Assembly (NCBI RefSeq): GCF_003284965.1
Contig: NZ_QMEW01000038.1
Location: 1-39,656 of the forward strand
Direction of reading: 5' to 3'
From: Mycolicibacterium sp. GF69
GTDB lineage: Bacteria > Actinomycetota > Actinomycetes > Mycobacteriales > Mycobacteriaceae
Length of the DNA: 39,656 nucleotides
A program made the translations under genes and the position numbers. Shown here in pieces: positions 30,692 through 37,941 of the stretch (position 1 is the first letter of the stretch; each line of letters begins with the position of its first letter). The notes beneath the pieces are model-generated. The model saw only the letters and a list, made by a program, of their open reading frames with translations, had not been told where the DNA came from and made no database searches.

Positions 30692-31945
30692 CTAAACCCC
30701 GTCGTGCTTGTAGACGTGGCCGTCCTTCATCACGAACCGCACGTCCAAAGTGGTGGCGATGTCTTTTGACGGATCACCGGGCACGGCGATGATGTCGGCG
30801 AGGTATCCCGGTGCGAGACGGCCCAATTCGGCGTCCACCTCGATCAGCTCGGCACTGGTCACCGTCGCCGCCCGGATCGCCTGCATCGGCGTCATGCCGC
30901 GTTCGACGAGCGCGCAGAGTTCCTTGGCGTTCTGCCCGTGCGGAATCGCGGGTGCGTCGGTGCCGCACGCGATGCGAACGCCTGCCGCAATCGCCTTCGG
31001 CAGCATCGCCTGCGCCCGGGGGAACACCTCCTCGGCCTTCTTGCGAAGTTCCGGCGCGATGCGGTCGACCGCCATGGCCTGTGTCAGGTAGGTGGTCGAC
31101 ACCAGGAACGTCCCGGTGTCGGCCATCAGCTGGATCGTCTCGTCGGTGGCGAGGAAGCCGTGCTCGATGCAGTCAATGCCCGCTTTGATGCAGGCCCGGA
31201 TCGCGCTGTCTCCCACCGCATGTGCCGCTACCCGCACACCGGCCCGGTGCGCCTCGTCGGCGATCGCGGCGAACTCGTCGTCGGAGTACTGCTGGGCGCC
31301 GGGCGCGGTGCTGTGCGACATCACACCGCCCGACGCCGAGACCTTGATCAGCTTGGCGCCGTGCCGGACCTGGTAACGCACGCAGGCGCGCACGTCGTCG
31401 ACGCCGTTGGCGATGCCCTCGGCCACCGACAGCGGCATGATGCCCGGCGCCAGCCGCTGGAACACGGTCGGGTCGAGGTGCCCGCCATACGGTGTCACCG
31501 CGTGTCCGGCCGGATGGATCCGCGGACCGATGTGCCATCCCTGGTCGATGGCGCGCTGCAGCGCCACGTCGAGCAGGTAGCCGCCCGTCTTGACCATCAG
31601 CCCGAGATTGCGCACCGAGGTGAAACCGGCCTCCAGCGTGGTACGGGCATTGACCGCTCCGCGCAGCGTGCGATACGCCGGGTCGTCCTGCACGCCGTGC
31701 ATCGGACTGGGCAGTCCCTCGGGACCGCCGGGCCCGCCGATAAGCAAATTCAGCTCCATGTCCATCAGACCCGGCAGCAAGGTGACGTCACCGAGATCGA
31801 TATCGACGGCCGGATCCTTCGGTGGCTCAGCGGGATTGACCGCCGCGATGCGATTGCCCTCGACCACCACCACGGCGGGCGAACGCACCTCGCCGGCGTC
31901 CACGTCGGCCCAGCGCGCGGCGCGCAGGACGGTGGGTCCGCTCAC
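30692..31945 (-). CDS. imidazolonepropionase-like amidohydrolase, HxH motif replaced
   Basis: Metal-dependent hydrolase of 417 aa, of the amidohydrolase family with N- and C-terminal beta-sandwich segments. Expected ligands are present at HAVTPYGGH, the carbamate-type Lys in AKLIKVSASGG, His in VAAHAVGD and IEHGF, and Asp in CGTDAP. The first HxH motif is replaced: the sequence after LLPGLMD is MELNL, giving Glu64 and Asn66. Metal binding must therefore differ from that of classical members, although I believe a subfamily with this change exists. It could hydrolyse a cyclic amide, lactone or ring. GTG 31945 overlaps the stop of the small companion gene (GTGA). It is third in the Rieske-2 operon, just before marR. 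Confidence 0.9.
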   Translation of the reverse strand: MSGPTVLRAARWADVDAGEVRSPAVVVVEGNRIAAVNPAEPPKDPAVDIDLGDVTLLPGLMDMELNLLIGGPGGPEGLPSPMHGVQDDPAYRTLRGAVNARTTLEAGFTSVRNLGLMVKTGGYLLDVALQRAIDQGWHIGPRIHPAGHAVTPYGGHLDPTVFQRLAPGIMPLSVAEGIANGVDDVRACVRYQVRHGAKLIKVSASGGVMSHSTAPGAQQYSDDEFAAIADEAHRAGVRVAAHAVGDSAIRACIKAGIDCIEHGFLATDETIQLMADTGTFLVSTTYLTQAMAVDRIAPELRKKAEEVFPRAQAMLPKAIAAGVRIACGTDAPAIPHGQNAKELCALVERGMTPMQAIRAATVTSAELIEVDAELGRLAPGYLADIIAVPGDPSKDIATTLDVRFVMKDGHVYKHDGV

Positions 31946-32304
31946 GGGACCGGTTCGGACATGCAGTCCAGCGTCGTAGCGCCCGAGTCAGGTACCTTCG
32001 GTTGCTTCCAGCACTCCACCGGAAACGACGCCTGGATCATCGAATAGAGAAGGTGCATCAGGTTGAGCACGTCTTCGGGTAGGTCGTCGAGCGCGAACTT
32101 GTCGCAGTAGGCGATGGCCTCCTCGGCCCGCGCGGTGACCGCGTCGTAGAACGCCTGCAGTTCCTGCATCGAACTGTCCAACCGCTTGGCGTATCGCTGC
32201 GCCTCCGTCGGCAGGCACCAGTCCGAGAACTGTTCCAGATCAGAGAACTCGGGCGGCAGCTTGGCAGAGGTCGTGGTCGTCGACGATGTCGCGGCGTTCG
32301 TCAT
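31942..32304 (-). CDS. small companion protein of Rieske oxygenase (copy 2)
   Basis: Protein of 120 aa, paralogous to the protein at 26698-27027, with an additional Ser/Thr-rich N-terminus (ATSSTTTTSAK). Conserved blocks are DWCLPTEAQRYAKRL, FYDAVTARAEEAIAYCDKF and LDDLPEDVLNLMHLLYSMI. No known domain, signal peptide or membrane segment is seen. The junction with the Rieske alpha gene is the same as in copy 1 (TGA, one base, ATG), so the alpha plus companion unit was probably duplicated together. The pairing suggests a complex subunit; calling it a beta subunit would go beyond the evidence. Confidence 0.82.
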   Translation of the reverse strand: MTNAATSSTTTTSAKLPPEFSDLEQFSDWCLPTEAQRYAKRLDSSMQELQAFYDAVTARAEEAIAYCDKFALDDLPEDVLNLMHLLYSMIQASFPVECWKQPKVPDSGATTLDCMSEPVP

Positions 32305-32305
32305 G

Positions 32306-33571
32306 TCACACCTCCGCCGTCTTCTGCTCGAACTCGTCGACCCAGGCAGCGGTCTCCTTGTGCAGGTGGCGGATCAGCACCTCCTGGTCGCACAGCAGGA
32401 ACTCGTCAATGACCTGTGACTCGACCATGCTCTGCGTGGCCTCGAGCGTGTTCGCGTCCTGGAGCCCGTACTCCTTGAACGACACCGCGGCCAGTTCCTG
32501 GGCGATGCGCTCACGCGGCGTCCGCGCTTTCGGGAAGTACACCGTGCCCTCGAACATGTGCGTGTTGTGCGACGTCGGCCAATAGTGGTAGGTCAAATAC
32601 CAGCCCTGCCCCCAGAACAGGATCACGAAGTTGGGGAACAGCTGGAAAGAGTCCAGCCCCCAGGGATCGCATCCCGCCGGGTTGAGTCCAGCGGGCATCT
32701 CCCCGAGATCCGGTTTGTCCCACGGGCCGAAAAGACCGCTCTGGCAAATGTCCTCGATCGGTTTACGCATCTCGTCGGCCATCTCCCAGGCCCGGATACC
32801 CGACGTGCTGACGAGCCGGTGCGGCCCCTCGATCCGGTAATGCGGCGCCTCGAAACCCGCTTCGGCGGCCGCCTTCGAGTAGGCGGTCGGCGACTGGTTC
32901 GCGTGCAGTACAGGAGCGTGGTAGAACTCCTGGAACGCATCCATGTAGAGCTTCCAGTTGGCCTTGACCTCCGAGCGGTAGTAGAACCGCGAGGTCAACT
33001 TGTCGAACGGATAGCCCTCGAGGTCGAGGATCATCGGGCCCAGGAAGTCCCGCAGCGATTGCTCGGGCTGCTTGGCGAAGTTGACGAAGATGAAGCCCGC
33101 CCAGACGTCGCAGTGGACGGGCACCAGCCCGTAGCGACTCTTGTCCAGGTCGAAGAACTCGCCCTCCTGCTGCACGAAGGTCAGGTTGCCGTCGAGGTCG
33201 TAGCGCCATGCGTGGTACTTGCAGGTGAACTGTCGGCACACGCCGCTGGTCTCCTCGAGCGGCATGTCGTTCCACACCAACTTGTTGCCGCGGTGCCGGC
33301 AGATGTTGTGATACGCCTTGACATCGCCACTTGTCGTGCGCACGACGATGATCGACGTCTTGGCGACCTTCATCTCTTTGGTGAAGTAGCTTCCTTTACG
33401 CGGAATCTGTTCCACGCGTCCGACATTGAGCCAGGCGCGCTTGAATACGGCCTTGCGTTCCTTCTCGTAGAACTCCGGACTGATCGAGTCCTCATAGGAG
33501 ACCGGCTCGGTTCCCAGCTCCGGGTAGTGCTCAGTCCAACTGCCTTCGGGCGGTTTGGGAAAACGTGCCAT
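32306..33571 (-). CDS. Rieske oxygenase alpha subunit (copy 2)
   Basis: Rieske non-haem iron oxygenase of 421 aa, paralogous to the protein at 27029-28300; the first 50 residues are nearly the same. The cluster ligands are Cys91/His93 and Cys117/His120 (CKYHAW instead of CKYHGW). The iron site is MDAFQEFYHAPVLHANQ, with Asp in GLQDANTL. Divergence is greatest between residues 200 and 300, the substrate cavity region, which suggests a different substrate or ring position. AGGAG precedes ATG 33571. It is the first gene of an operon with a companion protein, an amidohydrolase and MarR. It has no reductase of its own, so it probably shares the KshB-like protein. Confidence 0.95.
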   Translation of the reverse strand: MARFPKPPEGSWTEHYPELGTEPVSYEDSISPEFYEKERKAVFKRAWLNVGRVEQIPRKGSYFTKEMKVAKTSIIVVRTTSGDVKAYHNICRHRGNKLVWNDMPLEETSGVCRQFTCKYHAWRYDLDGNLTFVQQEGEFFDLDKSRYGLVPVHCDVWAGFIFVNFAKQPEQSLRDFLGPMILDLEGYPFDKLTSRFYYRSEVKANWKLYMDAFQEFYHAPVLHANQSPTAYSKAAAEAGFEAPHYRIEGPHRLVSTSGIRAWEMADEMRKPIEDICQSGLFGPWDKPDLGEMPAGLNPAGCDPWGLDSFQLFPNFVILFWGQGWYLTYHYWPTSHNTHMFEGTVYFPKARTPRERIAQELAAVSFKEYGLQDANTLEATQSMVESQVIDEFLLCDQEVLIRHLHKETAAWVDEFEQKTAEV

Positions 33572-33634
33572 CGGCCTCTCCTGTCTTTGCTTTTCGGCAT
33601 TCGGCGGGAGCCTGACAAACCGACGATATATGCT

Positions 33635-33663
33635 GTGACAGGCAATCACAAGTAGTTGATACT
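33635..33663 (+). promoter_or_regulatory. predicted promoter of aldehyde dehydrogenase
   Basis: GTGACA (33635-33640), a 17-bp spacer and GATACT (33658-33663). The -10 element is placed against the 18-bp operator exactly as in the KshB-like promoter. The divergent Rieske-2 promoter must lie in the same 118-bp gap. Confidence 0.45.
33645..33662. promoter_or_regulatory. 18-bp operator, copy 2 (probable MarR site)
   Basis: ATCACAAGTAGTTGATAC, 17 of 18 bases equal to the operator at 30135-30152 in reverse orientation. It lies between the divergent Rieske-2 and aldehyde dehydrogenase genes and could control both. Confidence 0.65.
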
Positions 33664-33689
33664 GCTCCCTGGTGTCGTCGTGATGGAAG

Positions 33690-35144
33690 GTGGTCGAGGA
33701 AGTGCGTTCCGACGAGTTGTTCATCGGCGGCCAGTGGTGGGAGCCGAGCACGGGGCAGCGCATCGAGATCGTCTCCCCGCACACCGAGCAACCGGTCGCA
33801 CAGGTGGCCGCCGCGGGTCCCGAGGATGTCGACAAGGCGGTTGCGGCCGCGCGTACGGCGTTCGACTCCGGCCCGTGGCCACACATCGACCCCGCCGAGC
33901 GCATCGCGACGATCAGGCGGCTGGCCGAACTCTACGGCGCACGACGTACCGAGATGGCCGAGGTCATCACCAAAGAGATCGGCGCGCCGATCAGCTTCGC
34001 GCAGCGTGCGCAGGTAGCACTGCCGTGGACGATGATGTCGGCGTTCTGCACCCTGGCCGAGTCGTACCCATGGCAGGAGGTCAGGCCCGGCATGTACGGG
34101 GCCGATGTCCACATCCGTCGCGAGCCGGTCGGCGTCGTCGCCGCCGTCGTGCCGTGGAACATGCCGCAGTTCCTCATCGTCACCAAGCTGATTCCCGCGC
34201 TGCTGGCCGGCTGCGCCGTCGTGCTCAAGCCCGCACCGGAGTCACCGCTGGACGCCGTGCTGCTCGCCGAGATCATCGCCGAGGCGGATCTGCCGGCCGG
34301 TGTGGTGAGCGTGCTGCCCGGTGACGGATCTGTCGGCGAGTATCTGGTCAAGCATCCCGGGGTGGACAAGGTCTCGTTCACCGGCTCGACCGCGGCGGGT
34401 AAGGCCGTCGCCGCGGCTTGTGCGACCGACCTCAAGCGGGTCAGCCTCGAACTCGGCGGCAAGTCGGCCGCGATCGTGCTGGCCGATGCCGATCCCGGCG
34501 CCGTCGCCGCCGGTGTGCGCTCGGCCAGCTTGAGCAACAGCGGGCAGATCTGCAATGCCCTGACCCGCATCCTGGTGCCCACGCGCCGCGCCGACGAGTT
34601 CACCGATGCGCTGGCCGCCGAGATGACGGCCCTAGTTGTCGGCGACCCGACCGATGCCGCCACCCAGATCGGTCCGCTGGTCGCCAAACGGCAGCAGGAC
34701 CGCGTGCGCGGCTACATCGAAGCGGGTCAGGCAGCAGGCGCCCGACTCGTCACCGGCGGTTCGTCGATGCCCGACGGTATCGACACGGGGTGGTACGTGC
34801 GACCCACCCTGTTCGCCGATGCGACCAATTCGATGCGCATCGCTCGCGAGGAGATCTTCGGCCCGGTGCTGACCGTCATCTCCTACACCGACGAGGACGA
34901 CGCGGTGGCGATCGCCAATGACTCCGACTACGGGCTCGCGGGGTCGGTGTTCACCGGAGACATCGAACGAGGCCTCGGCGTCGCGGCCCGCATTCACACC
35001 GGCACCTTCGGCGTCAACCAGGGCTACACGATGGACCCGTTCGCACCCTTCGGGGGCGTCAAGGGCAGCGGATACGGACGCGAACTCGGCCGCGAGGGCA
35101 TCGACGGCTACACCGATTCCAAGTCCATATCGGTAGCGCCGTAG
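33690..35144 (+). CDS. aldehyde dehydrogenase family protein
   Basis: NAD(P)-dependent aldehyde dehydrogenase of 484 aa. Seen are the cofactor region VVPWNMPQFLIVTKLIPALLAGCAVVLKPAPESPL, FTGSTAAGKAV, the general-base Glu in LELGGKSAAIVL and the nucleophile Cys in NSGQICNALTRI. The C-terminal EEIFGPVLTVI and PFGGVKGSGYGRELG are normal for the family. It oxidises an aldehyde to a carboxylate, probably downstream of the oxygenases. The start is uncertain: GTG 33690 or GTG 33702; there is no well-spaced ribosome site for either. It is divergent from the Rieske-2 operon and shares an operator with it. Confidence 0.93.
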   Translation: MVEEVRSDELFIGGQWWEPSTGQRIEIVSPHTEQPVAQVAAAGPEDVDKAVAAARTAFDSGPWPHIDPAERIATIRRLAELYGARRTEMAEVITKEIGAPISFAQRAQVALPWTMMSAFCTLAESYPWQEVRPGMYGADVHIRREPVGVVAAVVPWNMPQFLIVTKLIPALLAGCAVVLKPAPESPLDAVLLAEIIAEADLPAGVVSVLPGDGSVGEYLVKHPGVDKVSFTGSTAAGKAVAAACATDLKRVSLELGGKSAAIVLADADPGAVAAGVRSASLSNSGQICNALTRILVPTRRADEFTDALAAEMTALVVGDPTDAATQIGPLVAKRQQDRVRGYIEAGQAAGARLVTGGSSMPDGIDTGWYVRPTLFADATNSMRIAREEIFGPVLTVISYTDEDDAVAIANDSDYGLAGSVFTGDIERGLGVAARIHTGTFGVNQGYTMDPFAPFGGVKGSGYGRELGREGIDGYTDSKSISVAP

Positions 35145-35187
35145 TTCCGTCGTACCGCCGCCGCGCCGAAGTCGCGTGCCGTCGCGC

Positions 35188-35244
35188 CGAGACCGACGTT
35201 TGGGCGGGAAAGTACGCGAGAAACCCGCCAAAACGTCGGTCTCG
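35188..35244. terminator. bidirectional hairpin, repeat family copy 2
   Basis: Inverted repeat with 21-base arms (35188-35208 and 35224-35244; one mismatch) between convergent aldehyde dehydrogenase and TetR genes. The arm begins CGAGACCGACGTTTGGG and shares its first 14 bases with the repeat at 23790-23846. Probably a bidirectional terminator. Confidence 0.65.
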
Positions 35245-35253
35245 ATCAGGTTT

Positions 35254-35856
35254 TCACGGCAATTTGATCGCCGAGACGTACATGTCGATGATCGGCCGGT
35301 AGAGGTCGACATCGTCGAGCTCACTGCCCAGTACGACGGCGTCGCTGGTCGCGATCAACACCTGGGCGAACGTGAGCGGCGGGATCAGCAGCGTCCCGCC
35401 GAGCCGGTCGATGCCTTCGACGATGAACTTCGCCAATGCCTCGACGACCTCAGTTCGCTTGCCGACCACACGTTCTCGCGCCTCGGGGTTGCGCAGTAGG
35501 TAGAGCGTGAACTCGTGTCCGAGTGCGGCGTGCTCGGCGCCCCGGTCACGGCTCAACTGGCGCCACCGCTGCGCAATGTCGTCGCGCTCGCGGGCCCCGA
35601 CCTGCTTCGACATCGACATCACCTCGGCGAAGTTGTCGAAGTAGCGGCGCCAGTACCGGTCGCTGACGGCCAAGAACAGCTCTTCCTTCGTCGCGAAGTG
35701 TTTGTAGATGGCGCCCTTCGTGTAGCCCGCCGCGTAAGCGATGTCATCCAGAGTTGCTGCCGTGAAGCCCTTTTCGGCGAATACATCCTCGGCGGCGTCC
35801 AACAGCAGGGATCGGGTGTGCTCGAGTCGCCGCTCCCGCGTCCAACGCTCCGCCAT
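35254..35856 (-). CDS. TetR/AcrR-family transcriptional regulator
   Basis: Regulator of 200 aa. The N-terminal HTH domain is typical: LLLDAAEDVFAEKGFTAATLDDIAYAAGYTKGAIYKHFATKEELFLAV (about residues 17-65). The C-terminal ligand domain is helical and unassignable. The start at 35856 is chosen so that the HTH begins near residue 10. It is divergent from the AveC-AAA-VWA operon, with a perfect 14-bp palindrome between them that overlaps the predicted promoter, so it most likely represses that operon and itself. Whether it also recognises the 15-bp operators at 10 and 25 kb is unknown; the sequences differ. Confidence 0.92.
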   Translation of the reverse strand: MAERWTRERRLEHTRSLLLDAAEDVFAEKGFTAATLDDIAYAAGYTKGAIYKHFATKEELFLAVSDRYWRRYFDNFAEVMSMSKQVGARERDDIAQRWRQLSRDRGAEHAALGHEFTLYLLRNPEARERVVGKRTEVVEALAKFIVEGIDRLGGTLLIPPLTFAQVLIATSDAVVLGSELDDVDLYRPIIDMYVSAIKLP

Positions 35857-35890
35857 GGCCGGAAGTCTGCCATAAGCATCTGAGAAACTA

Positions 35891-35920
35891 TTGAGTTCTC
35901 GAGATACCGGTCGGTATATT
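35891..35920 (+). promoter_or_regulatory. predicted promoter of AveC operon
   Basis: TTGAGT (35891-35896), an 18-bp spacer and TATATT (35915-35920), close to the sigma-70 consensus. A TetR-type operator lies in the spacer and touches the -10 element. The predicted transcription start is near 35927. Confidence 0.6.
35904..35917. promoter_or_regulatory. TetR-type operator
   Basis: Perfect palindrome ATACCGGTCGGTAT (6-2-6) between the TetR gene and the AveC gene, in the style of many TetR autoregulatory sites. Binding would block the AveC promoter and probably the TetR promoter too. Confidence 0.7.
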
Positions 35921-35960
35921 CGCACGGGTCGCGTGGTCGATGCGCGATCGAGGAGGCGTC

Positions 35961-37121
35961 GTGAGCGAACTGTCGAACAAGAAGGCCCCGGCCACCGAGT
36001 CATTGAGCACGGTCGGGCGGCTCGATGAGCCGGCCGCGCGGCCCTCGAGGCGCGTCAAGATCTGGGCCACCGCGGGCGGCCTGATCCTGGCCCTGCAGAT
36101 CTATGTGTGGATCAGGTGGATCACCGGCCCCTACTTCACGCCGGTCGATCCCGGGCCGACCGAACCGCCGACGTTCATGAAAATCGCCTTGATGCTCTGG
36201 CAGATCGGCTCGCCGGTGCTCTTCCCGGTCGCCATCTGGTGGTTCATCATCCGGCCGTGGCGCCGCGAGCGACGGATCACCCTCGACGGCATGATCATGG
36301 TCTCCACGGGGCTGTTCTTCTTTCAGGACCCGCTCCTCAACTACATCAACACCTGGTGCACCTACAACGCCTGGGCGTTCAACATGGGTTCGTGGGCCCC
36401 GCATGTTCCCGGTTGGCTCTCCCCCGAGAGACCGGGCGCCCAGGTGGCCGAACCGTTGGGGATCAACGTCTCCGGCTACGCGTACGGCGTGCTGCTGTGC
36501 ACGATTCTCGGCTGCTGGATCATGCGAAAGGCCCAGCAGCGGTGGAATCTCGGCACTCGCGGGCTGATAGCCGTTGCGGCCACCTTCGGCTTCGTCTTCG
36601 ACTTCATCATGGAGGGCCTGATCCTGATGCCGCTGGGGATGTACACGTTCCCCGGTGCCATCCAGGCGCTGTCGATCAACGCCGGCACCTACTACCAGTG
36701 GCCGATCTACGAGGGTCTGATGTGGGGCGGTGTGCAGGCCGCGCTGTGCTGCCTGCGGTTCTTCACCGACGACCGCGGCCGCACGGTCGTCGAGCGGGGG
36801 TTGGACAACGTCCGGGGCGGCTTCGCGACACAGCAATTGGTCCGCTTCCTGGCGATCTTCGCCGCGATCAGCGCATCGTTCTTCGTCTTCTACATCATCC
36901 CTGCGCAATTCATGGCGACGCACGCCGACCCGTGGCCCGAGGACGTGCAGAAGCGCTCGTACTTCACCTCGGGTCTGTGTGGCGACGGCACCGACCGGCC
37001 GTGCCCCGACCCGTCGCTGCCCATTCCGACCAGACACTCCGGCTACATCAACACCGATGGTGAACTCGTTTTGCCCGAAGGGGTGGAGATGCCCCCGGTC
37101 ATACCACACGAAGGCCGATGA
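35961..37121 (+). CDS. AveC-family (spirocyclase-like) membrane protein
   Basis: Integral membrane protein of 386 aa, similar to the AveC family. AveC of Streptomyces takes part in spiroketal formation in avermectin synthesis; mycobacterial members have unknown roles. About six or seven membrane segments are visible (LILALQIYVWI, LMLWQIGSPVLFPVAIWWF, GYAYGVLLCTILGCWI, GLIAVAATFGFVFDFIMEGL, VRFLAIFAAISASFFVFYII). Conserved polar residues lie between them (FFQDPLLNYINTWCTYNAWAFNMGSW; FDFIMEGL). The start is GTG 35961 with AGGAGG upstream. The next gene begins one base after its stop, so it is coupled to a CbbQ-type ATPase. A catalytic membrane enzyme that needs ATPase-assisted activation is one reading. 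Confidence 0.85.
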   Translation: MSELSNKKAPATESLSTVGRLDEPAARPSRRVKIWATAGGLILALQIYVWIRWITGPYFTPVDPGPTEPPTFMKIALMLWQIGSPVLFPVAIWWFIIRPWRRERRITLDGMIMVSTGLFFFQDPLLNYINTWCTYNAWAFNMGSWAPHVPGWLSPERPGAQVAEPLGINVSGYAYGVLLCTILGCWIMRKAQQRWNLGTRGLIAVAATFGFVFDFIMEGLILMPLGMYTFPGAIQALSINAGTYYQWPIYEGLMWGGVQAALCCLRFFTDDRGRTVVERGLDNVRGGFATQQLVRFLAIFAAISASFFVFYIIPAQFMATHADPWPEDVQKRSYFTSGLCGDGTDRPCPDPSLPIPTRHSGYINTDGELVLPEGVEMPPVIPHEGR

Positions 37122-37122
37122 C

Positions 37123-37941
37123 TTGTCAACGAACAACAACTCCGCAATCGAGAACCGTTCGCGTGCACCGTTTTACCGTGCGGTCGGTGACGAGGTCGAG
37201 GTGTTTCGCGCGGCGGCGCGGCGCGGACTGCCCGTGCTGCTCAAGGGGCCGACCGGGTGCGGTAAAACCCGATTCGTGGAGGCCATGGCACACGAACTCG
37301 GCCGTGACCTGATCACGGTCGCCGGCCACGAGGACATGACCTCTGCCGATCTGGTGGGCCGGTTCCTGCTCAAAGGCGGCGAGACGGTCTGGGTGGACGG
37401 GCCGTTGACACGGGCGGTGCGCACGGGCGCGATCTGCTACCTGGACGAGATCGTCGAGGCGCGACAGGACACCACCGTGCTCATCCATCCGCTCGCCGAC
37501 CACCGTCGCGAACTCCCGGTCGACCGACTCGGCACCACCCTGACCGCGGCACCGGGTTTCCAGCTGGTCATCTCGTACAACCCGGGCTACCAGAGCGTGC
37601 TGAAGAACATCAAAGAGTCGACGCGGCAACGGTTCGTGGCGATCGAACTGGACTTCCCACCACCGGAGGTCGAGACCGAAATCGTCGCACACGAAGCCGG
37701 TATCGATTCCGAGACCGCACGCGCCCTGGTGGCCGTCGGGACCGCGATCCGCACCATCGACGGCTCACCGCTGCGCGAGGCCTCGTCGACCCGGATGCTC
37801 ATCCTCGCCGGCGGCCTGGCCGCCGAGGGACTCAGCCTGCGCCGCGCCGTTCAGTCGGCGATCGTCGACGCGCTGTCCGACGATCACGATGTCGTGCGCG
37901 CCTTGGGCGAACTTGTCGACGCCGTCCTGCCTCGGAGATGA
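37123..37941 (+). CDS. MoxR-class AAA+ ATPase (CbbQ/NirQ/NorQ type)
   Basis: AAA+ ATPase of 272 aa. Walker A is GPTGCGKT (42-49) and Walker B is CYLDEI (Asp108, Glu109); sensor and arginine-finger regions are in FQLVISYNPGYQ and ESTRQRFVAIELDFP. A CbbQ C-terminal domain follows. CbbQ and NorQ form hexamers that, together with a VWA protein, remodel and activate Rubisco or help insert metal into nitric oxide reductase. No Rubisco, norB or norC gene is in the window. The start is TTG 37123 because no ATG or GTG lies nearby upstream of the conserved N-terminus. It overlaps the VWA gene by four bases. Confidence 0.92.
   Translation: MSTNNNSAIENRSRAPFYRAVGDEVEVFRAAARRGLPVLLKGPTGCGKTRFVEAMAHELGRDLITVAGHEDMTSADLVGRFLLKGGETVWVDGPLTRAVRTGAICYLDEIVEARQDTTVLIHPLADHRRELPVDRLGTTLTAAPGFQLVISYNPGYQSVLKNIKESTRQRFVAIELDFPPPEVETEIVAHEAGIDSETARALVAVGTAIRTIDGSPLREASSTRMLILAGGLAAEGLSLRRAVQSAIVDALSDDHDVVRALGELVDAVLPRR

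Noticed and set aside
35882..35900. GAGAA and TTCTC half-sites upstream of the TetR gene as a fourth copy of the 15-bp operator
   Set aside because: The spacing is 9 rather than 3 or 5 bases, so it does not fit the 6-3-6 layout; the perfect ATACCGGTCGGTAT palindrome is the better TetR site.
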